From Salinispirillum marinum (GTDB lineage Bacteria > Pseudomonadota > Gammaproteobacteria > Pseudomonadales > Natronospirillaceae): 64,000 bases of DNA. A program made the translations under genes and the position numbers. Shown one piece after another: positions 26,329 to 34,599 of the stretch. The notes under the pieces were generated by a model. It was given only the letters and a program-made list of their open reading frames with translations. It searched no databases and was not told where the DNA came from. Each line of letters opens with the position of its first letter. Position 1 is the stretch's first letter. The stretch lies in assembly GCF_042651565.1 (NCBI RefSeq), contig NZ_JBHSDF010000003.1. One strand, written 5' to 3'.

Positions 26329-27012
26329 ATGAGCCAAAAAGTTACTACTGAACTGGGCCAACAATGTTTGCAGGGACTCTTACGCATCTGGTTCGACTTT
26401 GAACGCCAGCTCGGCCGCGTACCGGTTATTCAGCGTCTGGAACGCGACCAATTCACCATTGAAGATTATCGTAGTTTGCTGCTGCACCTGCGCCAGCAAG
26501 TGATTGAAGGCGCGCGCTGGATCACCCGTGGTGCATCCAGCTTTGACCGTGATTTTGCCGATGTGCGCTCCGAAGTCATCAGCCACGCCCGCGATGAACA
26601 CCGCGACTATGAAATACTGGAACGCGACTATGTGGCGGCAGGTGGTCAACTCGCCGATATTCAAAACGGCGAACGCAATCTGGGCACCGAAGCGCTGCAC
26701 GCCTTTTTGATGCACCGCGCCAGCCAGCCCAACCCCACCGACCTCATCGGCGCGATGTGGATCATCGAAGGGCTTGGCCAGAAAATGGCCGCCGACTGGG
26801 CCAAACGCATCAACACCTGCACGGGCGGCGATGGCAGCTACACCCAGTTTATGGGCTACCACGGCGCGAACGACGACGCCCATATGGACAAACTTTATGC
26901 GTTGTTGGATCGCGTATGTGTAGACGCGCAAGCCGTCAAAAGCATTCACCGTACTGCACGCGTGGTCGGGCGCTTATACGCGCTGCAACTGGAGGAAATC
27001 GATCATGAGTGA
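26329..27012 (+). CDS. Haem-oxygenase-like diiron protein (iron-containing redox enzyme family)
   Basis: A 227-residue all-helical protein. Candidate metal ligands follow the HDO pattern: Glu 60 (QVIEGARW), His 86 and His 91 (ISHARDEHRDYE), Glu 147 (IIEGLG), then His 178, Asp 182 and His 185 (YHGANDDAHMD). Relatives use O2 to desaturate, cleave or N-oxygenate small molecules. Two Shine-Dalgarno-like runs (AAGGAG, AAGG) precede ATG 26329. The 3' end overlaps the next gene by 8 bp. It is probably the oxidative tailoring enzyme of this cluster; the substrate is unknown. Confidence 0.82.
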   Translation: MSQKVTTELGQQCLQGLLRIWFDFERQLGRVPVIQRLERDQFTIEDYRSLLLHLRQQVIEGARWITRGASSFDRDFADVRSEVISHARDEHRDYEILERDYVAAGGQLADIQNGERNLGTEALHAFLMHRASQPNPTDLIGAMWIIEGLGQKMAADWAKRINTCTGGDGSYTQFMGYHGANDDAHMDKLYALLDRVCVDAQAVKSIHRTARVVGRLYALQLEEIDHE

Positions 27013-27904
27013 CTCGCTTGGCACTTCAAAAGCCACTCGGCGCAGTGCGTTCTTGCGCGCCATTGAGTTCGACAATTCGTTACCCATTCAAGACGATGCG
27101 GTGCAATTGTGGCTAAAGGATCTCGACAACCCGTTGCGCTGGTCGGTGCGCCCCCTATTGCAGTTCTTTTTCGCCGTGCTGTTACATATCATCTGGTTTG
27201 TTAAACGCTTGCCGTTACCGCAGTTCAGCGCACACGGTCTGCTACAAAGCATGATCTGCTGGTTCTGCCGCCACTTTGTCAGCCGCGAGGCGAACTTGCT
27301 GATCCTGCGCCATTTTGCCACCGAGTCCAACGTACTGAATTTTCTCGCCGACAACTCGCCAGAAGCCAACGACATTGCGCGCGTCGACCTATACCCCACC
27401 ACCATCAATGGCATGCAACAAGCGAGCTTTGTGGAGCACGACCAAGAGCTGTTTCGCCTGTTTGCGGAACTGGGCCATTGGACACCTGCCAAAGCCAAGA
27501 AACCGCAAGCCCTCAACTGGCAGCACTGGCAACCCATAGACATGGCGGCCTTTCAGATTGCGCCCAAGCGCACACAAGTGCTGGACTTCGAAACCTCGCA
27601 CGCCTTGTTCATGTGTCTGTTTTGTTTGTTGCTGACGCGCGAGGAATACCGCGATGCCATTAACGGCTTCAACCTCGACCAGTCCATTGCATTGCGCATC
27701 GGCCAATTGATTGGCGACCCGAGTCTGGCTGAAATGGCCTACAACAAACACCCGCTGTATTTGGTCGGCCCATGGAATCTGAGCCAGCGCTTCTTAATGC
27801 ACGGCTTTTTTACCGAGTATCTGTACGCACATTTAGAAAATCTGCGACAATCTCGCCCCTCGAAAACATCGACCCCGTATAACGAAACTGAGGCTGCACA
27901 ATGA
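27005..27904 (+). CDS. Conserved-looking protein of unknown function in the ketosynthase cluster
   Basis: A 299-residue, mostly helical protein with one or two membrane-associating stretches near residues 45-70 (LLQFFFAVLLHIIWFV) and another near 195-205 (ALFMCLFCLLL). Notable motifs: FCRHFVSREANLLILRHFA, DLYPTTINGMQQASFVEHD and KHPLYLVGPWNLSQRFLMHG. It is rich in His, Trp and Cys. I cannot place it in a characterised family. Overlaps of 8 bp upstream and 4 bp downstream show it is translated with its neighbours, so it should serve the same pathway. Confidence 0.7.
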   Translation: MSDSLGTSKATRRSAFLRAIEFDNSLPIQDDAVQLWLKDLDNPLRWSVRPLLQFFFAVLLHIIWFVKRLPLPQFSAHGLLQSMICWFCRHFVSREANLLILRHFATESNVLNFLADNSPEANDIARVDLYPTTINGMQQASFVEHDQELFRLFAELGHWTPAKAKKPQALNWQHWQPIDMAAFQIAPKRTQVLDFETSHALFMCLFCLLLTREEYRDAINGFNLDQSIALRIGQLIGDPSLAEMAYNKHPLYLVGPWNLSQRFLMHGFFTEYLYAHLENLRQSRPSKTSTPYNETEAAQ

Positions 27905-28383
27905 TTTATGCGCAACGCGCCGATCTAGAAAACCCACGACACGCCCAAGCCGTGGTTGAATTGCTCAATGGCTATGCCATAGACCCTATGGGCGGCGGCG
28001 AGCCATTGTCCGCGTTTACACAGGCCAACTTGGTGAACGAACTCCGTAGTCGCCCCACGGCCCACATAGTGTTGGGCTTTGTGGACAACGAACCGGCGGG
28101 GCTGGTGAACTGCTTTGAAGGCTTTTCGACCTTTGCTTGCAAGCCTTTATTGAACATTCATGACGTAACCGTAGCATCGCAACATCGAGGCAAAGGGTTG
28201 TCGTCGGTCATGTTGGATAAAGTTGAAGAAATCGCCCGCGAACTGGGCTGCTGCAAACTCACCTTGGAAGTTCTAGAAGGCAACACCATCGCCCAAGCGG
28301 CCTACGAGCGTATGGGCTTTGCCGGGTATGAATTAGGCGAATTATCTGGCCGAGCCATGTTCTGGCAGAAGAAGCTCGCCTGA
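27901..28383 (+). CDS. GNAT family N-acetyltransferase
   Basis: A 160-residue GNAT domain. Motif A, which binds acetyl-CoA, reads NIHDVTVASQHRGKGLSSVM (about 88-107), and motif B reads LEVLEGNTIAQAAYERMGF. The start forms ATGA with the previous gene, making it the last member of the five-gene cluster. It may acylate the amine or hydroxyl of the cluster product, or be a general acetyltransferase carried along. Confidence 0.88.
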   Translation: MIYAQRADLENPRHAQAVVELLNGYAIDPMGGGEPLSAFTQANLVNELRSRPTAHIVLGFVDNEPAGLVNCFEGFSTFACKPLLNIHDVTVASQHRGKGLSSVMLDKVEEIARELGCCKLTLEVLEGNTIAQAAYERMGFAGYELGELSGRAMFWQKKLA

Positions 28384-28670
28384 TAGCTCAGCACACCATT
28401 TGCCGCGTGCAGGTTATCGAATGTATAGCCTGCCATTCAGACATTACCCGCCATCGAATTGAACGGCGTGCGATCAAAAATATCCCGATAAAAATGCGAA
28501 CACCATCACAGGCCGGTGATTTGGGTGCTCTACTTCGCTGAGAGTGTCGTACATTAAACAGTATCTTTAACTGAGTTACTGCCATGGTACCAGCCCGACA
28601 AAACAGACCTTCGTCGGATTCGTCTTCTGCTTCATGGGTGCTTTCTCCAGCGGCATTGAAAGGCATATTG
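28384..28670. other. Gene-free gap after the ketosynthase cluster
   Basis: No convincing gene, repeat or terminator is visible. Short reading frames on both strands lack ribosome sites and coding character. It probably holds the promoter of the small gene that follows. Confidence 0.4.
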
Positions 28671-29030
28671 ATGAATACGCCGTTGTATTCGCCCGAACGC
28701 CGCTTGCTGTGCGAGCTGTCCCGTGCGGCACTGGAAGTTGAGCGCGGCGGGACAGACTGGCAAACACTCGATATCCGCCTGAGCGCCTGGTGTCAGAGCT
28801 TTGGCACAGACCCTCAACCGGCGCAACACCAGATAGAATTCTCCTTGCAACAGCTCAAGCAGCGAACGCTCGATGCCGAACAATTCCCAACATATCCAAC
28901 AGCTTGGTTGGTCGGCTTTACCAAGATCGATGCCGACCGCTACCAGGTAGAACCCTCGCCTTGGCTAAGCGCCAACCTCGTGCAATTGGCGTGTATTATC
29001 AAGCTGCAAGATATTTACGACACCTTGTGA
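28671..29030 (+). CDS. Small protein of unknown function
   Basis: A 119-residue soluble protein starting at ATG 28671, with AAAGG eight bases upstream; an in-frame ATG at 28584 would add 29 low-complexity residues. The N-terminal half looks helical and charged (SPERRLLCELSRAALEVERG). No signal peptide, membrane segment or recognised domain. It converges on the GDPD gene with 11 bp between the ends. Confidence 0.55.
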   Translation: MNTPLYSPERRLLCELSRAALEVERGGTDWQTLDIRLSAWCQSFGTDPQPAQHQIEFSLQQLKQRTLDAEQFPTYPTAWLVGFTKIDADRYQVEPSPWLSANLVQLACIIKLQDIYDTL

Positions 29031-29041
29031 AGGCCTCACGT

Positions 29042-29767
29042 CTACAACCCAGCAAACAGGTTTGGATTATCCGTAATAACCCCATCCACCCCCATATCCC
29101 ATAACATGATGCCTGCTTTACGGTCATTCACCGTGTAACAATATATCTCCAAACCTTGCGCCTTAATGGCATCTACCTGCGGTTGGCGTAGCCAGGCATA
29201 GTGGCAATGCACGCTGACCGGCTGCACTTCAGCCGCCAAACTTTGCCAATCGTCAGGGATTTTTTCGAACAGCAAACCTAGGGACCAGGTTGGGCGGGCT
29301 TGGTGTAACAAGCGCAACACCTGCGGGTTAAAGCTGGAAATAATCAAGCGTTCCCAGTCGTGCCACTCGTCCTCCAATGCCGCGATAATATCGGGCACCA
29401 CATCTTCGGCGCGGTAATGCGCATACACCTTTACTTCGAGGTTCAAGCCCAGGTTCAGCTCATGCAACAGCGCCAGAGTATCGCGCAATGTCATCATGCG
29501 TTCGTCGGAAAATTCCGCGCCAAAATGGCTGCCCACATCCAAATCCTTGGCCGTTGACCAATTGACCTCCGCTAAACGACCATCAGCCGGGGTAAGGCGG
29601 CCCAAGTGATCATCGTGAAACACCACCAGGGTGCCATCGCCCAGTCGGTTGACGTCCGTCTCAACCCAACGAATGCCCAGCTCCTGCGTATGGATAAACG
29701 CCGACCGGGTATTCTCGGGGCGCAGTAACGAACACCCTCGATGCGCGATGATTCGATCTGCTCGCAT
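29042..29767 (-). CDS. Glycerophosphodiester phosphodiesterase (UgpQ-like)
   Basis: Hydrolyses glycerophosphodiesters to glycerol-3-phosphate and an alcohol. The 241-residue sequence has IAHRGCSLLRPENTRSAF, the metal-binding ETDVNRLGDGTLVVFHDD and NLEVKVY. Length and lack of a signal peptide fit cytoplasmic UgpQ rather than periplasmic GlpQ. A strong ribosome site (GAGGAG) precedes ATG 29767. No glycerol-phosphate transporter is adjacent. Confidence 0.92.
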   Translation of the reverse strand: MRADRIIAHRGCSLLRPENTRSAFIHTQELGIRWVETDVNRLGDGTLVVFHDDHLGRLTPADGRLAEVNWSTAKDLDVGSHFGAEFSDERMMTLRDTLALLHELNLGLNLEVKVYAHYRAEDVVPDIIAALEDEWHDWERLIISSFNPQVLRLLHQARPTWSLGLLFEKIPDDWQSLAAEVQPVSVHCHYAWLRQPQVDAIKAQGLEIYCYTVNDRKAGIMLWDMGVDGVITDNPNLFAGL

Positions 29768-29851
29768 ACGTTCTCCTCACTGTATGGCCCACTTTAGAAT
29801 GTTACACTACGTACCTTTTTTACCACTAACCCAATGTGCGGAGCTTGTTGT

Positions 29852-30526
29852 ATGTCGTTGTTACCCTGTGTTGAAGTTGCCTCACCGGCCTCGGCCGCCA
29901 ACGTAGCCACCAGTGCCGTGATCTGGCTGCATGGATTAGGGGCCAATGGGCACGACTTCGAACCCATTGTGCCGGAACTGGGTTTGGATGATAGCCTCGC
30001 CACCCGCTTTATTTTTCCCCATGCACCCGAACGCCCGGTAACGGTGAATGGTGGCATGGTCATGCCCGCGTGGTATGACATTCTGGATATTAATATAGAC
30101 CGGAAAATTGATCTGGACCAACTGCTGAACTCCGCTGAAGCCGTTACCGCTCTGATCGAACGTGAAATTGCCCGTGGCATTGCCCCGGAACGCATTGTTG
30201 TCGCGGGCTTCTCGCAGGGAGGTGCCGTAGCGTATCAGGTCGCACTCACCTTTCCGCAACGCTTGGCTGGGCTGCTGGCGTTGTCCACCTACTTTGCCAG
30301 TGCCGACAGCATCACACCGCACCCGGCCAACGACAACTTACCGATTTTGATACAACACGGCCTGCAAGACCCCATTGTGCCAGAAGCACTGGGCCGTGCC
30401 GCACATGAAAAGCTTAAAGCCCAAGGTTATGCCGTAGAATACGACACGTACGTCATGCCGCATTCTGTGCACCCCTCGCAAGTGCGTGCTATCGGGCGTT
30501 GGTTGAATCGGGTGTTAACGGCATGA
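29852..30526 (+). CDS. Alpha/beta hydrolase, carboxylesterase/acyl-protein thioesterase type
   Basis: A 224-residue hydrolase of the phospholipase/carboxylesterase family. The oxyanion region is WLHGLGANGHDF, nucleophile Ser 121 lies in AGFSQGG, the Asp is in HGLQDPIVP and the His in MPHSVHP. Homologues such as Pseudomonas EstB cleave short-chain esters. ATG 29852 follows GGAG. It overlaps mtgA by 4 bp. Confidence 0.92.
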   Translation: MSLLPCVEVASPASAANVATSAVIWLHGLGANGHDFEPIVPELGLDDSLATRFIFPHAPERPVTVNGGMVMPAWYDILDINIDRKIDLDQLLNSAEAVTALIEREIARGIAPERIVVAGFSQGGAVAYQVALTFPQRLAGLLALSTYFASADSITPHPANDNLPILIQHGLQDPIVPEALGRAAHEKLKAQGYAVEYDTYVMPHSVHPSQVRAIGRWLNRVLTA

Positions 30527-31236
30527 TGCGGCGCAAGCGCTCATGGGTTAGATGGGTTTTTATCCTATCTTTTCGCTTGGGCGTTTTTTTCCTTCTGCTT
30601 AGCTTGTTGATGGTGGCGCCATTGCGCTGGGTGAATCCGGTGACATCCATGGTCATCGTGGAGCGTTGGTTCAACGGTGGTGACGACTTCGAGTTACGGC
30701 AGGAATGGCTCGACTGGGATGAACTGCCGAAACATGCCGTGTTGGCCGTCGTCACGTCGGAAGACCAGCGCTTTCCTGAACATCAAGGCTTTGACCTCGT
30801 GTCCATCCGTGACGCCTTAGCCGAACGCGAACGTGGCGGGCAATTGCGCGGTGCCAGCACCTTGACCCAACAGGTCGCCCGCAATTTGTATTTATGGACC
30901 GGACGAAGCTGGGTGCGCAAAGGCTTGGAAGCCTGGTTTACCGTTTTGCTCGAAGCCCTGCTACCGAAGCACCGCATCCTAGAAATCTATATGAACATTG
31001 CTGAATGGGGTCCGAACGGCGTATTTGGCCTAGAAGCCGCCGCACAACATCACTTTAACCGGTCAGCCGACCGACTGATTCCCTATCAAAGCGCCCTGCT
31101 GGCCGCCACCCTGCCCAGCCCAGCGCGCTATACGCCCGGGCAAGCCACGCCTTACATGCGTGAACGCGCGAGCTGGATCATTGACCAGCAACGCATGTTG
31201 GGAGGTACGGCGTGGTTGGCGCCGATTGAGCCATAG
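30523..31236 (+). CDS. mtgA: Monofunctional peptidoglycan transglycosylase MtgA
   Basis: Polymerises glycan strands from lipid II. One N-terminal membrane anchor (VFILSFRLGVFFLLLSLLMV) is followed by a GT51 domain: VTSEDQRFPEHQGFD carries the catalytic Glu, then RGASTLTQQVARNLYLW and LEIYMNIAEWGPNGVFG. No transpeptidase domain follows. 237 residues, normal for MtgA. ATG 30523 overlaps the esterase stop (ATGA). Confidence 0.96.
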   Translation: MMRRKRSWVRWVFILSFRLGVFFLLLSLLMVAPLRWVNPVTSMVIVERWFNGGDDFELRQEWLDWDELPKHAVLAVVTSEDQRFPEHQGFDLVSIRDALAERERGGQLRGASTLTQQVARNLYLWTGRSWVRKGLEAWFTVLLEALLPKHRILEIYMNIAEWGPNGVFGLEAAAQHHFNRSADRLIPYQSALLAATLPSPARYTPGQATPYMRERASWIIDQQRMLGGTAWLAPIEP

Positions 31237-31264
31237 TAACTTCGTTGCCATTCCATACCGAGGC

Positions 31265-31666
31265 TCACTTTGGCAGCTTATCGAACCGCGGCACATTTTC
31301 TAGGCCATCTTCCCATGCCGCTTTACTGGATAGGAAGATGTGCGCCTTAGGCGGCATCCCCATTTCCGTATCCAAACACCCTGCCGGAACCACAAGCAAA
31401 CCGGGGATCTGAGTGTTTGGCAACGCCGAACCACACAACGAGCAAAAGCACTTGGTGTGGCGAGTGCCTGGCAGTGTAAAAGACGTCACGGCATCGGCAC
31501 CGGACTGCCAAACCAATTGCGCAGCGCGTGAGAAAAGATTAGCCGCATGCGCCGAACCGGTATCTTTTTGGCAATGCTTACAATGGCAAAGAAAGAAACT
31601 GTCGAACTCACCGTGTATTTCAAAGCGCGCGGTGCCGCATAGACATGAGCCGGTATGAGTCGTCAT
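31265..31666 (-). CDS. GFA family zinc-binding protein
   Basis: A 133-residue single-domain protein of the GFA/CENP-V family. Zinc-binding cysteines: GSCLCGTARFEI, CHCKHCQ and CFCSLCGSALP. The family is named for a glutathione-dependent formaldehyde-activating enzyme, but most members have no proven activity. Single gene, convergent with mtgA. Confidence 0.88.
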   Translation of the reverse strand: MTTHTGSCLCGTARFEIHGEFDSFFLCHCKHCQKDTGSAHAANLFSRAAQLVWQSGADAVTSFTLPGTRHTKCFCSLCGSALPNTQIPGLLVVPAGCLDTEMGMPPKAHIFLSSKAAWEDGLENVPRFDKLPK

Positions 31667-31790
31667 TGAAGTCCCTACGTTAATAATTTTGACACCAAAA
31701 CATGGGCACGAGCCAGCTTAGCAGAAAAGCACGCATGAGTGCCTAGGAAACCCACATAAAGTGATGAAGCCAGGCCAAGGATGCGGGGGT

Positions 31791-31840
31791 ATGCCTCAAG
31801 GCGCGCTTTCCGGCTTGCCGTGAAGCGCGCCTTGAGGCAT
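31791..31840. repeat. Large perfect hairpin (18-bp stem)
   Basis: ATGCCTCAAGGCGCGCTT (31791-31808) pairs perfectly with 31823-31840 across a 14-nt loop. It lies in the 261-bp gap between the RNase J-like gene and the GFA gene, both on the minus strand. There is no T tract, so it is not a classical terminator. Confidence 0.75.
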
Positions 31841-31880
31841 GCGCCGAGAGTCCATACCGGTGACTTGCGGGGAGGTTATA

Positions 31881-31904
31881 GATTCACGCCTTTGCGGGAA
31901 TGAC
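31881..31904 (-). repeat. Remnant of a GTCATTCCCGC-type dispersed repeat
   Basis: On the minus strand it reads GTCATTCCCGCAAAGGCGTG, then AATC. This closely follows a repeat seen widely in proteobacterial intergenic regions (GTCATTCCCGCGAAGGCGGG-like). Only one half is present. Confidence 0.5.
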
Positions 31905-31927
31905 TGTTTGACAAGGGAAAAAGGGCA

Positions 31928-33280
31928 CTACTGCCGTTCGATGACCACGCGGCCGGGCTTCACCACTTGCCGCCGCACGCCGCGTTGCGGGGCGAGCATA
32001 AACAAGTCGCCATTCTGGCCGGTTAACTGACGCGGTACACCACTGGCTTTTGCCACGGCGGCATTGGCTTGCATGTGCTTTTCTTCGCCATGCACGGGAA
32101 TGGCGAGTTGTGGCTTCACCCATTCGTACATCACGCTCAATTCATCCTGCGCCGGGTGGCCGGAGGCGTGTATGGGATGTTCAGCGGTTTCCGATGCGAT
32201 GACTTCCACGTTCAATATTTGCAGCCGTTTCACCAGGCGCTGAATATCGCTTTCATTTCCGGGAATGACTTTGCTGCTGAAGATCACCCGGTCGCCCGCA
32301 TCCAAGGCCATATCCGGGTGGGTGTTCGCGGCCAGCCGCGATAGCGCGGCGCGGGATTCGCCTTGGCTACCCGTGGCGATCACCAAAGTTTTATCACGCG
32401 GTAAATAGCCCATGTCGCGGCTGCGCACCAGCACCGAATCGTCGTCCCATAGGCCAACGCTGCGTGCCGCACCCAGCATGTTATGCAATGAACGGCCGAG
32501 CAATACCACCGAGCGCTCGGTATCACGCGCCACCCGCAACAAGGTCAATAGCCGTGCCAAATTGCTGGCAAAACATGCAACGATAACGCGCCCCGGTGCG
32601 GTTTTAACGTAGTGCTGGATACCGGCGTATAGGTCACCTTCGGAAGCCGACCAGCCTGGCAGCGTGGCATTGGTGGAATCACACACCATGGCGGTGATGT
32701 CGGCATCGGCGAGCCGACGGAAAGGTTCAGCGTCAAAGGGTTCGCCCAACACCGGCTGATGATCTATTTTCCAGTCGGCGGTATGAAACACATTGCCCGC
32801 AGGTGTGCGAATGAGGATACCGCTGGGTTCGGGAATACTGTGCGTGAGGTTCAACCATTCAATATCAAACGGCCCCACAGAATGCCGCCCACCGACAGGA
32901 ATGATGTGAACGGGAACGGCGCCTACCAAGCCCACGTCACCCAGTTTGCGGCGCAGAATTTCAGCGGTGAACGGGGTCGCATAAACCGGGCAACGCAGCC
33001 GATCCCACAAGTAAGGCACGGCGCCTATATGGTCTTCGTGGGCGTGGGTGATGATCAAGCCCGCAATGTCGTCCTTGCGGTCGGCAATGAATTTAGGATC
33101 AGCGGCTTCGATGCGGGTTTCGCCCGTATTGTTGGGGTCCAGCAATGATGGTCGTTCGAAGGTGACGCCGCAGTCCACAATGAGCCAGTGCCCATCGTGT
33201 CCGTAAAGGTTAAAGTTCATGCCAATCTCGCCGCAGCCGCCGAGCGGTAGGAACCAAAGGTCTGAGCTGCGCGGTGTCAT
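31928..33280 (-). CDS. Metallo-beta-lactamase/beta-CASP family, RNase J-like
   Basis: A 450-residue protein. The zinc-binding HAHEDHIGAVPYLW is clear, followed by CDSTNATLPGWSASEGDL, a beta-CASP region (ATGSQGESRAALSRLA, VIFSSKVIPGN) and the final IPVHGEEKHMQANAAVA. This is the layout of RNase J, but about 100 residues shorter because the C-terminal domain is missing. It may process RNA, or be one of the short RNase J-like proteins of proteobacteria. GGAGAACT precedes ATG 33280. Confidence 0.85.
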   Translation of the reverse strand: MTPRSSDLWFLPLGGCGEIGMNFNLYGHDGHWLIVDCGVTFERPSLLDPNNTGETRIEAADPKFIADRKDDIAGLIITHAHEDHIGAVPYLWDRLRCPVYATPFTAEILRRKLGDVGLVGAVPVHIIPVGGRHSVGPFDIEWLNLTHSIPEPSGILIRTPAGNVFHTADWKIDHQPVLGEPFDAEPFRRLADADITAMVCDSTNATLPGWSASEGDLYAGIQHYVKTAPGRVIVACFASNLARLLTLLRVARDTERSVVLLGRSLHNMLGAARSVGLWDDDSVLVRSRDMGYLPRDKTLVIATGSQGESRAALSRLAANTHPDMALDAGDRVIFSSKVIPGNESDIQRLVKRLQILNVEVIASETAEHPIHASGHPAQDELSVMYEWVKPQLAIPVHGEEKHMQANAAVAKASGVPRQLTGQNGDLFMLAPQRGVRRQVVKPGRVVIERQ

Positions 33281-33313
33281 AGTTCTCCAAATTTGCTAGC
33301 GCGTTGGGCTGAC

Positions 33314-33418
33314 AGATCGCCTATGAGGGTTACGGTCGGACGCCGTAAATACGTCCCTGTAGGCTCGGTTGCGCACGTCCTGTGCGCAAACGCCGCCCTC
33401 CACCCTCATAGGCTATCT
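33314..33418. repeat. Dispersed palindromic repeat, copy 2
   Basis: Arms 33314-33330 and 33402-33418 pair with one mismatch in 17. The core has TACGTCCCTGTA (33350-33361), GGCTCGG and TTGCGCAC...GTGCGCAA, matching the core at 26212-26255. The arms themselves do not resemble those of copy 1. It fills the gap between hemE and the RNase J-like gene. Confidence 0.85.
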
Positions 33419-33438
33419 GCCAACCCTCAAAGTGCTAT

Positions 33439-34503
33439 CTACCGATGATAAGCAGGACTCAACTCGACCACGGCTTCAATGAAAGCCTTGGCGTGTTCCG
33501 GGTTAACACCCGGCGTAATGCCATGCCCTAAGTTGAACACATGCCCGGTGCCGGAACCGTAGCTGGCTAAAATACGCGCCACTTCGGCACGAATCTTCGC
33601 GGGTTCCGCATACAGTACCGCTGGGTCCATATTGCCTTGCAGGGCGACTTGGCTACCGACGCGGGCACGTGCTTGGCTGATGTCCGTCGTCCAATCCAAA
33701 CCGAGTGCATCGGCTCCCGTCTCGGCCATGGCTTCTAACCATTGCCCGCCGCCTTTGGTGAACAGAATCACTGGCACTTTGCGTCCGTCATGTTCGCGGA
33801 TCAAGCCATCCACAATACGCTGCATATAGGCCAGACTGAACTCAAGGTAGGCATTGTGCGCTAAAGCCCCGCCCCATGAATCGAAAATTTGTACGGCTTG
33901 CGCGCCCGCACGGATCTGCGCGTTCAGGTAGTCCGTCACCGCATCGGCCAGTTTTGCCAACAGCGCATGCAAGGTTTCCGGCTCGTTATAGAGCATGGCT
34001 TTGGCGTTTTGGTAATCCTTACTGGAACCACCTTCAATCATATAGGTGGCTAAGGTCCACGGGCTGCCGGAAAAACCGATCAAAGGCACCTGCCCGTTTA
34101 ACGCCCCGCGAATGGTACTGACGGCGCGCATCACGTAATCTAAGTCTACCGTGGCGTCCAGTTTCGGTAATGCATCCACCGTAGCGCGGTCACGTATTAC
34201 GTGCTTGAACTTCGGGCCTTCTCCGGTTTCGAAATACAAACCCAGACCCATGGCATCCGGGATGGTCAGAATGTCACTGAACAGTATTGCGGCGTCCAAG
34301 GGGTAACGACGCAACGGCTGCAAGGTGACTTCGCAGGCCAGTTCATGGTTCTTGCACAGACTCATAAAATCGCCCGCTTGGGCACGCGTGGCTCGATACT
34401 CCGGTAAATAACGGCCCGCTTGGCGCATCATCCAAATGGGTGTACGATCCACCGGCTGGCGCAATAAGGCGCGCAAGAAACGGTCATTTTGTAAGTCCGC
34501 CAT
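33439..34503 (-). CDS. hemE: Uroporphyrinogen decarboxylase
   Basis: Converts uroporphyrinogen III to coproporphyrinogen III in haem synthesis. The 354-residue sequence has the N-terminal signature TPIWMMRQAGRYLPEYR, the active-site FSDILTIPDAMG, FSGSPWTLATYMIEGG and FNLGHGITPGVNPEH. AGGAAC precedes the start. Cytoplasmic, single gene. Confidence 0.97.
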   Translation of the reverse strand: MADLQNDRFLRALLRQPVDRTPIWMMRQAGRYLPEYRATRAQAGDFMSLCKNHELACEVTLQPLRRYPLDAAILFSDILTIPDAMGLGLYFETGEGPKFKHVIRDRATVDALPKLDATVDLDYVMRAVSTIRGALNGQVPLIGFSGSPWTLATYMIEGGSSKDYQNAKAMLYNEPETLHALLAKLADAVTDYLNAQIRAGAQAVQIFDSWGGALAHNAYLEFSLAYMQRIVDGLIREHDGRKVPVILFTKGGGQWLEAMAETGADALGLDWTTDISQARARVGSQVALQGNMDPAVLYAEPAKIRAEVARILASYGSGTGHVFNLGHGITPGVNPEHAKAFIEAVVELSPAYHR

Positions 34504-34599
34504 AGCGATGAGTTCCTAAAAAATGCTTCAAAAGAAGGCCTGAATTGAATTGGCGCGGAGTGTACCATGGAGCCTTGCTGGGGTCTGTAAGTGCACTGT

